64,000 nucleotides of DNA, taken from positions 56,683,001 to 56,747,000 of the forward strand of contig CM048552.1 of assembly GCA_026413225.1 (NCBI GenBank). Direction: 5' to 3'. This document shows, in pieces, positions 13,901-25,500 of this stretch. Both the position numbers and the translations under genes were made by a program. This stretch comes from Otis tarda. Lineage: Eukaryota > Chordata > Aves > Otidiformes > Otididae. Position 1 is the first letter of the stretch. Every line of letters starts with the position of its first letter. Under the pieces are notes generated by a model, which was not told the DNA's origin, did no database searches, and worked only from the letters and a program-made list of their open reading frames with translations.

Positions 13901-16900
13901 TGGAGGAAGAAAGGAGTATGATCCGGCTTGCAGACACAGCTCGACTGCTTGTGTGACAAATCTCTCCCTGGGTGAGTCACCAGGTGGGAACCAAACCCTG
14001 AACCTCTGGATCCAAAATAAGGATCCCGTGCTGTTTTGAGTTAGAGGTCTCCTAACTTGAATGCAGCAGCAGCCTCAAGTTCCCTTAGGTGGACAAGCCA
14101 CTTGAGGCTGACTAACCTACCTTCGTATTCACGTGGGTTACACTCCTCCTTCCAAATTTTTGCCCTTACTCCTTAATGGAGATGGGAAGGAAGATCTATC
14201 CATGCTCTTTAAAAAGGGCGTGGGATTGAGGGAGGAGTTTATTTGAAAGTATCCCCTTCCCTTGCCCGTAACCCCTAGGAAAGAAAAAAACAGGGAAATA
14301 TTCTCTGTGTCTGTGCCATGTTTGTTCTCTTGTCGTCGTGTTTTTAGAGGAGATTTTATGATGGAGTGGGAAAAAAGTGAAATGATTAGTTTTGCATAAA
14401 AAAAGAAAAGTTTAAAAAAAATTTCTACAGGGAGAAAGCGAGAGAGAGAGTTTAAAAATTAATAATAAATGCAGTGATTGCACAAACTGTAGTGGTATTA
14501 GATGGTCCTTAGAGAAAAAGAGTATTTTGTAGTATCGAAGCATGTGTGTTTGGGATGGTGTTTGACTTGCTTGAACTGGAGAGAAAGGCATTCTGGGACT
14601 AAGCAGCGATCTCTGAGCTGAGAAGGCAAGTTGCATGTTGGAGGAACCCTGTCTACAAACCTTTCCCGTCCTTGCCTCCCAAGTGTTGGAGTGAGTTTCC
14701 TTCCCTCCCATACCTCTCCTGTGAGCTAAGGTGGAGTCTCCAAGTGGTTTTCTGGCCGAGTGGCCTTCAGAAATGGCCGGTCGCGTTCTGGCAGAGCATG
14801 GATCAGGCCACCAACATGGAAACAGTTGACTTACTTTGCATGCACAGCAAGCTGCTAAGATTTGGGGTTGGCATGTACCTTTCCTGCCAAGTTGCTGTCT
14901 CTTCTCTTTTCCCTCCCCCATATCCAAGCAGGATTAAACATGGTGGGCTTATCTCCCGGGAAGCAGATATGCCTCCCCTCCATAGGGTCTCTTCGCTTCT
15001 TCCAGCATCAGGTAGGGAATGGCATTTTTCCATATAGGATTCACCACATCAGGACAGAGAACTGAGTCCCATCTGTATGTAGTCCGGCGTTCCCATCCCT
15101 GACAGAAGTCAGATCTTTGGAGCCAGATGAGCTGCCTTGTGTGCTCTGAAGGTGTTGCTGAGTGAGGCACACCCTCTTCTTATGGCCAGCAAACGCTGGA
15201 GGTTTTGGGGAGGGGAGAGGAGCACCCTGACAGGACCGTGCTCGCGTAGGGCTGCCACCTTCTGCTCCAGCTTCCTGTGAGGTGGCAGGGAAGAGTTGCC
15301 CAGACATTTCTTCAAAGCAAGGAGGCAGGTCTCGTGTGCTGGCTTCCCCATCCCAGATGTCTCTGCTGGATGTTCATCTGGTGCGTGGGAGTAACTGTGG
15401 GGGAAGAGAGAAGCCACCAGATGTTGGTGTCTGAACAGAAGGTGGCAGGCAGGGGACGCTAGGACAGCTTTTCTTGTCTGGACTTCTCCGGTGCCCTTGG
15501 CTTTGCAGTGGCAGGTGAGGGATGTCTCGATGCCTCCCAAAGCCTGGGCTGCTTTTGGGTACTTCTCTCTGCCCATCGAGCTCTGTCAGTGCTTCCCACG
15601 GCCTTCAGCTTGGAGCGCCAGCTTCCTGTCTCGTGCTCTCTTTTCTCCTCGCTGAGCAGAGCGGGACTGGGGAGGCGTGAAGCTAATGGGATGCAAGCTC
15701 CTTTTGGGATGGAAAACAGAGAAACAAGAGTGTGGCGAGCAGGCCTAGCTGTAGTGAGCCACTACTTAATTTCTGTTTTCAGAAGAGAAAGGGAGCATTT
15801 CTCTGCGTCTCCCCTTACCAAAATTCCCAGGGGGATTTTATGAAATAAACAAAAACAAACAAACAAAAAATCCTGCTCTTTACCAGGTAGGAGCTGTCTC
15901 TGAGCTGAGTCTTCCTAGGGATTTCACTCCCTTTCCTAGCCCCTCTTTGTAGAGGAGGTTTCAGCAGCTCCCAGTGTTTGGAGATGATCACCGTCCTGGG
16001 GACCTCCTGGCAGAAAGAGGTTGCCATGCTGAAGGATGGTGTCCCGAGCCCCCCGTGCTTCTGCCCACCCCAGGTTGTGGCATTAGCGGGGCTGATGGGG
16101 AGCAGGTCCTTCTTCCCAGGGAGGTGTAACAAACCTGGAGTGCGTGTCTAAGTGCTTATTTTTCCCCTCGCCTCCTTCCTCACCTTCCGACAAGACCTTT
16201 TCCTCCTTGCCTGGCGCATCCTTTTACTCCAATGTCGCTTGCTTTTGCTGCATTTTTCAATCGCCCAATAATCGTGCAAGAGCTGGGATCTTATTTACTT
16301 TTTATATATAAATATATAAATATAAAACAAACTCTCCCCTTCCCCTCTTTTCCCCTCCCTGTCTCGCCCACCACCCCGCACGCAGCGTTCCTGATGTCGG
16401 TTCTGAAGGTGATGTGGTGTAGAGGGTTGATTTGGGGCCAGGGATTCGGTGCCTCCTGGCTTCTGTTCCTTCTTGGTTTGCCATGGCCTTTCTGCCAGCT
16501 GTGTCACTGCCCTGTGCCTCCGTCTCCTGCACGCAGAGGGGGTGGTGGGTGGAGGGGACCATCCTGCTGAGGGTGCTGGCAGCCCGACTCCTGCGGCGTT
16601 CGCCCAGAGCCAGAGGAGTGCTGAGTATCACTTCAGAAATCCCCCTCTCCCTGTCCGTGCTTCCTTCCTTAGGTAACTCCAGCAAGTATCTTCACTTCAT
16701 CGATGCTTTGGGGTTCAGCAAATAAGTGGCTTTATTTTCTTTTCTTCTATTTTTTTAGGTCCCTCCCCAGAGCGCAATGTGTATGGTTTGGTTTTGGGGG
16801 TGTAGATGGGAGGAGATGTTGGAGCCTGTCTCCATCCTCATGTTTGCTCTTCCGTCCTCTGCTTCTCTCCCCTTTTGATGTTGCCCTGTGTCAGACTGAC

Positions 16901-17933
16901 ATCTCTAGTGGGGTTGCACCCTTGTCTGTGCAGGGTCAACAGGCTTGGCACCAGCAGCTTCACGTCTTCTGCGTGGTGCATCTGAGGTGCCCTCTGTCCC
17001 ACCTGCCTCACTTACAAGGATGTCACAGGAGTTCTTTCTCCCTTTCATTAGATTTCTCCTTTCAGGAGTGAAGGGAGGTGTTTTCAGTTTGCCCTTCCTG
17101 TCTTGGTGGGCTGCCTCTGGCAGCTCTTCTGGCTTCTACAAGGTGGGAAACAAGATGTCTCCAGGACTGGCTGAAAGCATGGTCCTTGGGGTGAGAGCCC
17201 CTCCACCTTGGGTAAGTGCTGTACTTTGAGCCCTCTCCCTCCCGGTGCACTCAACGAGAGCGCCAGCAGAGACGGCGCTGAGGATGGAGGAGTGGTGATG
17301 CCCTCCGCACTTTTGGGTTGAGCAGAGCAGGGAAGTGTGCAGCAAGCACTGGGAAGATGTGAGGTGACAGAAGAGTGGCTAGATGCAATTGGGGTGATGC
17401 CAGCTGCAGCAGTGGCTCAGAAAAATATCTGGCGGGAGGGAAGGGGCACGGTTGGGACAAGCAGCCCCAGCGTTCATTCCTGTTGCTGGGCCCTGGTTCT
17501 TGACTTTGTTCCTTCTTCAGCTGAGCGCTTAGAGCTTGCACTAAACCGTAGGAGCATCGCTGCATGCATCAAAGCACTTCATGGGGCTCTGGGGCCTCGT
17601 AGGGCTAGTGGGGCCCTCAGGTGCTCCTGAGCAGCCCCTCCAGCTGTGCCCCGCTCTCTCGGGGTGCCGAGGGTTTCCGTTTGGGCAGAGCAGCAGGTAG
17701 GTGCTCTTTAGCTGTCCTGGAGGGAGCCTGCTGCTTCCAGCCCCTCAGCTACGGAGGGGGATGTAGTCTTAGGTCAAGTTCTCAAGCAGAACAAAAAATT
17801 CATTGTGGTTACTTTTTTAAATTTTTTTTTTTTTTTTTTTAGAAAAAAAAGTTGTCATACCCATGCCTCCCCCAGGCTAATTGGCTTGGTCTGCTCTCCT
17901 CCCCTCCTCTTCTGCTCTCCCCTGCCATTAGGC

Positions 17934-17979
17934 CTTGTACGCTCCTTAAGAATAGAGGACTCTCTCTATTTGGAATTTT
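17934..17979. repeat. 46-bp direct repeat, copy 1
   Basis: Near-identical to 20048-20093: one difference in 46 positions, G at 17941 versus A. The flanks are unrelated. It contains the inverted repeat AATAGAG...CTCTATT with a 6-base spacer (17951-17970). This copy lies in the CBX6 3'UTR. Confidence 0.85.
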
Positions 17980-18335
17980 TTTTTTTTCTCCCTGTTTTCT
18001 TTTTCGATAGAAAGTTGTCCAGTGGTGGTGGAGGACAGGGGCCTGCCTCATCTGTTCCTTTCACCTTCCCCAGTGCCAAGCTTAGGCTGAAATCCTGCAG
18101 ATTCCTGCTAATACTGAACTTGAGCAGGCGAGTTACCCCGCTGAGCTCTGCGGTACTTGGGTGCTTCAGATTCTGCCTGTTGCTTGAGTTTTGGCAGCGT
18201 CAGAGCCTTTTCCTTTCTCTTAGAGAAGATCAGACCTCACTCCTAGAGTGCTGATGGTTCTGGTGCAACCCATCTGTCTTTTATTTCCCCTCACTTGGCA
18301 TACAGAGTGAAGGTGGTAATTTTTTTTTAATTTAA

Positions 18336-18341
18336 AATAAA
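18336..18341 (+). terminator. Possible proximal poly(A) signal of CBX6
   Basis: Canonical AATAAA in a strongly AT-rich stretch, 400 bases before the distal hexamer. Use is inferred. Confidence 0.4.
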
Positions 18342-18539
18342 CCTAAATATGTATCTTGTAATTTTTTTTTATTTTGAAAAAATGCATTTAAGGATTGTGC
18401 ACGGATGAATTGTATATCTATATATTTTTTTTTGTCTTGCAATTTTCATTTTAAATATAGTGTTTGTTCAGGTTTTGTTTTGTTTTGTTTTGTTTTTAAT
18501 CCAGTTCCCAGCTGGCTAAACTCTGTCTAGAGCGGATGG

Positions 18540-18598
18540 GTGGGAGGCGTAGCCACTGGAGGGGCGATTGAATCGCCCCTTCCTCTGGTGCTTCCCAC
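18540..18598 (+). other. Composite hairpin in the distal CBX6 3'UTR
   Basis: Three nested complementary segments can be paired by eye: an outer stem 18540-18547 with 18591-18598, a middle stem 18554-18560 with 18584-18590 (two wobbles), and an inner stem GGGGCGA/TCGCCCC (18561-18567 with 18573-18579) closing a 5-base loop. Bulges of 6 and 4 bases separate the stems. It lies about 140 bases upstream of the distal poly(A) signal. Function is unknown. Confidence 0.6.
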
Positions 18599-18741
18599 AA
18601 GAAAATGGTTTGCTCCAGGTTTGGGGGTGGGGGTTGTGCTAATTACTCTTGTATTCTTGTACATTTTGTTCTTTCTGCTGCTCTTGAATATTGTATCGAT
18701 GCCAGAAATGGGGAGTTAAAAATTAAAAAAAAATTAACCCC

Positions 18742-18747
18742 AATAAA
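18742..18747 (+). terminator. CBX6: Probable distal poly(A) signal of CBX6
   Basis: Canonical AATAAA at the end of the AT-rich block. GC-rich sequence without UTR-like features follows. Cleavage is expected about 15-25 bases downstream. Confidence 0.6.
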
Positions 18748-18770
18748 TTGTTACATTCCAAAACCTGCTG

Positions 18771-21700
18771 TCTTCTCTTCCTTGAGTGGGCTGTGACCTG
18801 CTGGGGGTGTAAGTGACCTGCAGACCTGGTAGTGAGGACACTGAAACACCTGCCCTTAGCCAGTGTCAGTCAGCTCTGCAGCCAAATACAAACACGCATC
18901 AGACCTTCTCATGTGCTGTGGGTCAGTTCTCGTGCGGGTCTTCAGACCTCTGGACACGGAGAAGCTCTGCCAACGGACAAGGGGGACTTCTGTAATGCCA
19001 AGGGGAGGGGGGCCACTTTGGGAAGGCCAAACTGTAGCAAGCTCCTCCAAAGTGCTCTGGAGAACCTCCCGTGGGCCTCCTGCATCCTTGTCTTCTAACA
19101 GTGAAATTAGATCTGAGCACAACCTAGCCCTTGGAGGCTGGAAAATGCTTTGGGCTTTTCCCAGCTCCAAAACATGCCTAGGTGCACTGGATGATGTGCT
19201 AATCTAAGCCTGAGAACTACTCTTAATGTGCATCATCAAAGCCCCACTTTCACTCCATGAGACTCTTGCCCATGAAAATGCATTAAAAAAAAAAAAAGCT
19301 AAAGAAAAAATTCCAGGTGGGGAAAAGCAGGTGGGTTTTGGGTGAGGAGGTGCTCTTCAGGCAGGCAGGGGGGAAGAGTGGGAAATCGGTATTTCTGGGT
19401 GCTGGGAAAGGGTAGTGGCTGGGCACAGCTGTGGGCTGTCACCACTGAGCTGGCTCCCACCAGAACACCCTCAGGGCTGCCCTTCGGTGTGGTGAGTGGG
19501 GTCTCGCCCGGAAGGGGAGAGGTTTGGCTGAGCTGGCGTTTCCTGGACAAGAGTCACTGCTTCATTAGCCAAGGCTGCGGGTGCCTTGGGACACCCCTTC
19601 CCTGTCCAAGGCTCAGAAAGTCACGGGAGAGCCCTCTCCACCAGTGATGCGTCTTGGCGAGCTAGAAGTGAGGAACACTGCCCACCAAAGCTGAGCGCGG
19701 CCAAGGTGTTGTGCTGTTCACATCGTGCCGTCAGGCTCGCCTTGTTTCCATTGCGTGCCAAAACACTCATGAGGCCAGCACTCTCTCCCTTGTCCCTGTG
19801 CCCTAGTTTTGCTCGGACGTAAGTGGGCTTTTGGCTGGATTTGAGTACCACAAATGAAGCCATCTCTGACCCATGCTTCTGGAGCTGGAAGAAGGCTGGG
19901 AAGGCAGATGCCAGCCTTGATCGGGGGCATCCAACAAGGTCCAGCACGAGCATGCCGGCGCAGGCAGACCCTGTAACCAGGGCAAGGTGATGCAAGCTGC
20001 GTTTTTGGGGCCATGAGACCTGGAAATGAAAGAAGCCAGGATTTCTGCTTGTACACTCCTTAAGAATAGAGGACTCTCTCTATTTGGAATTTTGGAGTCT
20101 ACGGATCCCCAGGTGAGACAGACTGAAGGTGGACATGGGCCCACAGGGTGGCAGCTGCAGAGGAGCCCTTCTGCCAGCCGGTGAGGGGCTGCCTTGTTCC
20201 TGCACGAAGGGTTAGATGGGGGACAGCTCGTCCCTCTGGCTCAGAACAGGGGGTGTCCTTCCTCTCCTGTCAGCAGCCCATCCCAAATGTCCCTCTCACC
20301 TCGGGGGCCACGGCCCAGCTTGTCCTGCCTGCGGCTGCCCTGTGAGGACAGCTGCCAGCCCGAGACACCGTTTGGGCGCTAATTAGATGGAAGAAAATCC
20401 CCTTAATCTCTCACTCCCCATCCCTCTGGGCTGAATCCACGAGCTCTTGTTAAAACCAGCTTCTGTCACCACTTCTGCTCAAAATCGGCTCCCCAATGCC
20501 CCTCCATCACCTCCCCCCCACCCCATCACCCACAGGAGGGCATGGTTTTGGCATCACCGCGTCCTCATGGAGCCAGCCGCGCACCGAGCGTCTTTGAATC
20601 ATTGTTCACGGGACGGAGAGGCTGCTCTGTCTGTTCACCAGTCTGAGTCATCACCCCCTGCGAAAAATCTATTTTTGCTGCTTCTTTGTCTCCGGGAAGA
20701 AGTCGTGGTCCCTGCTGAGGGAGAGGTCGAGACCCCAGGAGTGGTGAGCCCTGCCCGCTGCAGCACCCAACTCTTCCACCTCTGGGCACGGGCAAGTGGG
20801 TCGGGGCTGGTGTGGAGGGGCTCCCCCGCCCCGCTCACCGCCGCAGCAGCATCAGCCGGAGGGATAAACCTCACCGCTGCGATCCTGCAGCCTTTGGCGA
20901 TAAAATCCGGATGGCCAGGCCAGCGCAAAATCCACAGCACAGCATCGCTTGCCCCAGCCGGGGACCCCAAAAGCCTCGTAGAGGTGTACAGCTTTTTTTT
21001 TGTAGGGTCACAGGGTCCCCACCCTTTACATGGTGTGGGGTGGGCTGGCACCCACAACACCCACGTGGGTGCATTTCAAATCCACTCCCGCCTGGCTGCT
21101 GACAGGGGTGGGCATACTGCAGGCAGGGGGTGACACAGGGGGGGTGCAATCCCCTGCCAGCACTGGAAAGGGGCAGGTGGGAGGCTGGTGGCCTCCCTTC
21201 ATGCTGCGAGGCGCAGGCTTCTGTTTCCTTTGCGTCCTGTACCAGTGCCCGCAGGAGCGCGCGCCGGCCTCGCTGCCTGTCACTGAGCTTTCTCCACATC
21301 CACCTTCTCACCCCCATCCATGTTCACCTGTGCTTTTCCTCCTCATGGTTCCCTTCCTCTCTCCTCCTTCTTTAAACCCCTCCATCCAATTTCTTCCCCT
21401 CCTCCCCACAGCCTCCCGGCACCACAGGCCTCTTGCTGGCTCCGGGGTGAGGATTTGAGGAGGGCTGGGGTACAATGCACTCTGTGAGGAGAGAGTGCAA
21501 CTGTGCCCCACCAGCAGCATCCCACTCCCTGCTTGCACGAAGCTGAACTTGAGGAATCTTCGTAGCTCCGGCTCTCTCGTTACCCACTCAAAAGCGCCTG
21601 GGGGGAGAAGATGTAATCTTTACTGGTGTTTCACATCCAGCGCTGGAGCTGTTTTAAACACACACACGCTGCCGCTTCCCTGCCGGCTAGGAAGGATTTC

Positions 21701-22400
21701 CTGCCATTACTGAGCGGAACCTTAAAATCGATTTGCTTTCCCTCCACCGCTCCCCTTTGCTCGGCTGGGCTGCGCAGCCCGGGCCTCGTTGCGCCTGGGG
21801 AGGGACGAGGGCATGGCTTGTGTTGGGCGGGCGAGCGCGCTGTCGGAGCAAGGAGAAAGCGGGTGTCCGAAGTGTGGTCTCTGCGAGCGGTTTAGGATAA
21901 AGCGATGGTCAGGGAAGATTAAATGTAGGTATTTATTTCCCAAATGGATGGCGTGGACGTGCGGGGCAGGGGGTGAGGCATCCCACACGGCCGCTCTCTG
22001 CCAGCGCTCGTGCCTGGGCTGGGAGAGCAGGAGGTTTTTCCCAGAGCTGGGAGGTCACCGGGTTTAATTTTTAGGAGAAAGGTGAGGGGGGAAAGGCCGT
22101 GGGGGTGGGGACGCCCGATTGCGAGGTGATGACCCTCAGGGTAACGAGGGGCCCTTTCCTTCCAGCCTAAACATCTTACACCCGGGGCGGGGAGGAAATC
22201 TTCCCCTTGGGCTGTCCCGGGGGAGCATCCCCTCGCTGGGGGGGCATTTCAGTGATTCCGAGCCCAGCCTAACCCCGTCCCCGGGTGCCCCCACGGCCTG
22301 GGGGAGGGATGCTCATCCCACAGCCCGGGAAGGATGCTCGGCGGAGGGTTTGGGGCGGGGGGGGTACCCTGAGAGAGGCTGGGCCGGGGCGGGGGTGGGG
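18771..22400. other. Intergenic interval, CBX6 to NPTXR
   Basis: Apart from repeat copy 2 (20048-20093), I recognise no gene or mobile element. GC content rises toward 22 kb. AT-richer patches with homeodomain-like sites (for example GGAAGATTAAATGTAGG near 21,916-21,930) lie a few hundred bases upstream of NPTXR and may be promoter-proximal regulatory sequence. All reading frames here look like GC-driven chance frames. Confidence 0.5.
20048..20093. repeat. 46-bp direct repeat, copy 2
   Basis: Second copy of the segment at 17934-17979, 2.1 kb downstream and beyond the presumed CBX6 poly(A) site. The internal inverted repeat (20065-20084) is fully preserved. Confidence 0.85.
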
Positions 22401-22431
22401 GCGGTGCGGTGCGTGCGGCACCGCCCGGCAG

Positions 22432-22438
22432 ATATAAG
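22432..22438 (+). promoter_or_regulatory. NPTXR: TATA-like box of NPTXR
   Basis: ATATAAG in a GC-rich promoter, with G/C boxes immediately upstream (22,381-22,405). It lies about 155 bases before the CTG start, so transcription would begin near 22,460 and the 5'UTR would be about 130 bases. No ATG occurs between this box and the CTG. Confidence 0.55.
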
Positions 22439-22588
22439 CGCGGCGCGGCGGGGCCCCGGCGCCGGTGTTGCTGCCGGTGCCGTCCTTCCCCGCCGACTCC
22501 CTCCGCTCCGTCCCTCCATCCCTCCATCACCCCCCCCGCTTTGTTTTCTCGCCGTCCGCGGGCTCGGGCCCCCCACGCCGCTGCCACC

Positions 22589-22591
22589 CTG
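22589..22591 (+). promoter_or_regulatory. NPTXR: Non-AUG (CTG) initiation codon of NPTXR
   Basis: GCTGCCACC precedes the CTG, giving A at -3, and AAG follows. Upstream frame-open sequence exists, but the inferred transcript starts after the TATA-like box and contains no ATG before the CTG. From memory, human NPTXR is also annotated with a CUG start. Confidence 0.8.
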
Positions 22592-25500
22592 AAGTTTCTG
22601 GCGGTGCTGCTGGCGGCGGGCATGCTGGCTTTCCTGGGGGCCATCATCTGCATCATCGCCAGCGTCCACCCGGCCGGTACCGCCGCTCCCGCTTCCCCCC
22701 CCGCCGCCGCCGCCGACAATGACTCGGCCGCCGCCGCCCTGCTGCCCGCCGCCGACAAGGGGCTGGGAGCCCTGCACGGCCCCGCCGAGGCTCTGGCCAG
22801 CCCCGGGCCGCGCTTACCGGGTGCCCCTCCGCCTCCTCCCCTCTTCAGCCGCTTCGTCTGCACGCCGCTGAGCGCCGAGTGCCCGGCTACCGGTAGCGCC
22901 ACCGGTACCGGCAGCGGCCCCGAGGAGCTGCTGGCGCTGCGGAGCGCGGCGGCCCAGCTGCGCCGGACGGCGCTGGAGCAGAAGGAGCGGATCCGTATGG
23001 ATCAGGAGACCATCCGAGAGCTCACCGGCAAGCTCAGCCGCTGCGAGGGCGGCCTCCGAAACCCCCCCCTCCCCGCCGCCGCCGCCCCCCCGCCTCCCGC
23101 CGCCGCCGGGCTCCGCGCCGCCCCGCACCCCGGCACCATGGGCCACCCCCCCGCCGAGCCGCCCGCCGTGCGGGAGCTGGAAGAGGCCGTGCGAGCCCTC
23201 CAGGACCGCATCGACCGGATAGAGGTGCGAGGGATGCTCCCCGGGGGGTGGGGGGATGCTCCCGGGTGGGGATGCTCCCGGGCCTCTTGGGGCGGGGGGG
23301 GATACTCCGCACACACCATTCCCCAAGCCTGCTGCCACCCGCACCCCAAACGCGCTCGTCCCCTTTGCGAGGCTTCAGGCAGGTGCTCCTCAGCCTGCCC
23401 TTCCCCCAGGTCTCACCCCAGGGATGAGGGGCTCACTCTCAGCGCCCCCCTCTCTTCCCTCCGTGCAGGGTGGTCCCAAGGGGCCAGGGCTGCCCTGCTT
23501 CACCCCACCCCAGTCTGCCCCCAGGTGGGGTGCCTGGCTTGCCCTGTAGCCTCCACCAAGGCCTCCACCAGAGCGGGACGTCAGCTCAGGGCCAGACCCT
23601 GCCCTTGAGCAGAAAGATAAATCCCATCTGCTGCTGTCGCAGTTACGAACGGGACACCTCGCAAAGTAAAGGGTGGTGCCACCCACTGCCAGCCCAGCAC
23701 CCCTTCCCCGCAGGGTTCTTACGGAGACGGGGGCAGCTGGGGCCGCTCGCCGTGCCCATCGCTGCGGCATCGGGCTGTTGGCACTTGGGATGTTGACCCC
23801 TGGTCATGCGCCCAGCAGGCTCAGCCTGTGGCCCGGCCACAAGCCAGTGGCACCAAAGCCTCTACCACAACACCTGCGATGGGGCCTGTTGTAGAGCGCA
23901 CGGGCACGTTGGTCTCTCTGCGCTGGTGCGGGCTCGGCAGTTGCACAGACCTCAGCAGAATTTGCAGGATGCAGCCAGGGCAACAGTTTGGGCAGATAAG
24001 AGCTGTTGGAGGGGAGTTGGCTGGTTTCCCCAGGGAGTTTGCTTGAGATGCCCCATCTTTTCTGGGGGTTGTGTTGTCCCCTGAGGTCTGCTGGTGGCCA
24101 GAGCCACCTCAACCTCCTCACCTTCCCCTTTGGTTCCCTGCTGCCCTCTCCGCTCCTCCCTGGAGCGTGGAGCTGGGAGGGAGGTCAGGGCAGGACCCTG
24201 TGGGGTCCCTTGCCCCAGATTTGCCCTTCTGGCCCCCCACCCCTCACTACAGCCCCGCGGGCACAGTAGCGGCAGGCCACGGGTGGAAAATTCAGAGCCG
24301 CTAAGGTCACAGGCTGAGAAGCGAGACGGAGAAGGGAGGGTTATCATAATGGCTGGAGAGACGAAGAGGGAGAGAAAGCTGCCAGTAAACGCGTGCACAC
24401 GCGTAGGGAAAGAGCTGGAGAGCAGAGGAAGCGCCGGTGAGCAGCCAGGGTAATGGGCACGCACATGCACAAAAACAAACACGGAGACATGCCGAGCACG
24501 TGCGGGGGGATGCGCAGCCCGGCTGAGCACAATGCCCAGAGCCCAATGCAGCCAAAGAGAGGGACAGAGCCACTCCGAAATCCTCCCCTGCAGCCCCAAA
24601 CAAAGAGATTCTCACGAGCAGGATCGCGCAACCGGGCTAAGAAATGCAGGTGCGGACAGCAGACGTGCTCACCCAGAAATAAAGGGCAGGGAGGGGGAAT
24701 CGGCCCCTGCGCACGCCCACCAGTGTGTGGGCAAGGACCAGGCGATGCGTGGTGGGACGGTGCCCGGCACATCAGTTTGAACTTTGGGGAGCATCGGGCC
24801 TTTAGCTGCTCTCTGGTCACGCTCTCCCCATTCCCCGAGGTGGCTGCGTCACCCGTGAGCTGCCCTGGCCCCTCTCCTAGGGTTTCTGGTGATGGTGCGG
24901 CGGCGGTTTTGGGGTAGAGGAGGGTGAAGCTGACAAGGGCCAGAGCAGGCTTTCGCCTGCACCTGTGGAGCCTGGAGCGATGCTGGGTCGAGGCTCGCGC
25001 GTACACATAGCGATGAGGAAGACAAGCATCGCGTCACTAAAGATGTTCCCTCTCACACTGCCGGGGACTCAAGGGTCCCAGGGGTGCTCTGCAGGGGAGA
25101 AGGGGAGATGCGGCACCCCGAAATATGGAGTGGAAATAGGAAACAGGGCAGCGTATTGCAGGTGAGATGGACTTTGGCAGCCTGGGGTAAGGTGTCAGCC
25201 TGCCGTAAGGTGTCACCTGGGCCGTCCTGGTGACAGCCACAGCTCAGCCAGCCTTGGCTGTGAGGCCAAGGCTGTTCCGTACTCCCCTCTGGGCAGATAC
25301 CCCAAAACTTGACGACAGGCTGCTTGTATCTCTCTATCCCATGCATCTCCCACCGGTCAGCCCTGGGAACCTTCCTGGGTATCCCATGGCGGGGGATGGT
25401 GGGGGCATCCCTGGCCCCAGCAGCATCTCCTAAAGCTTCCCCCAGCTCACCCCAGAAGATGACCTGGATGGGGACAGTCCCAGAGCAGCACACCAGAGGC

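Larger units (their letters stand above)
10931..18770 (+). other. CBX6: CBX6 3'UTR (probable, about 7.8 kb)
   Basis: No second gene is recognisable between the CBX6 stop and about 18.77 kb. The distal 450 bases become AT-rich, with T runs, a repeated TTTTG motif near 18,474-18,497 and two AATAAA hexamers at 18336-18341 and 18742-18747. The last is followed by a short T/G-containing downstream stretch. I infer that the whole interval is one long 3'UTR with alternative ends. A shorter UTR plus intergenic DNA is possible; transcript data would decide. Confidence 0.6.

Noticed and set aside
22409..22588. Upstream in-frame extension of NPTXR beginning at a GTG at 22409
   Set aside because: It begins before the TATA-like box and would not be in the mRNA. 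The peptide (RAAPPGRYKRG...) does not match the family, and the known N-terminus starts at the CTG.
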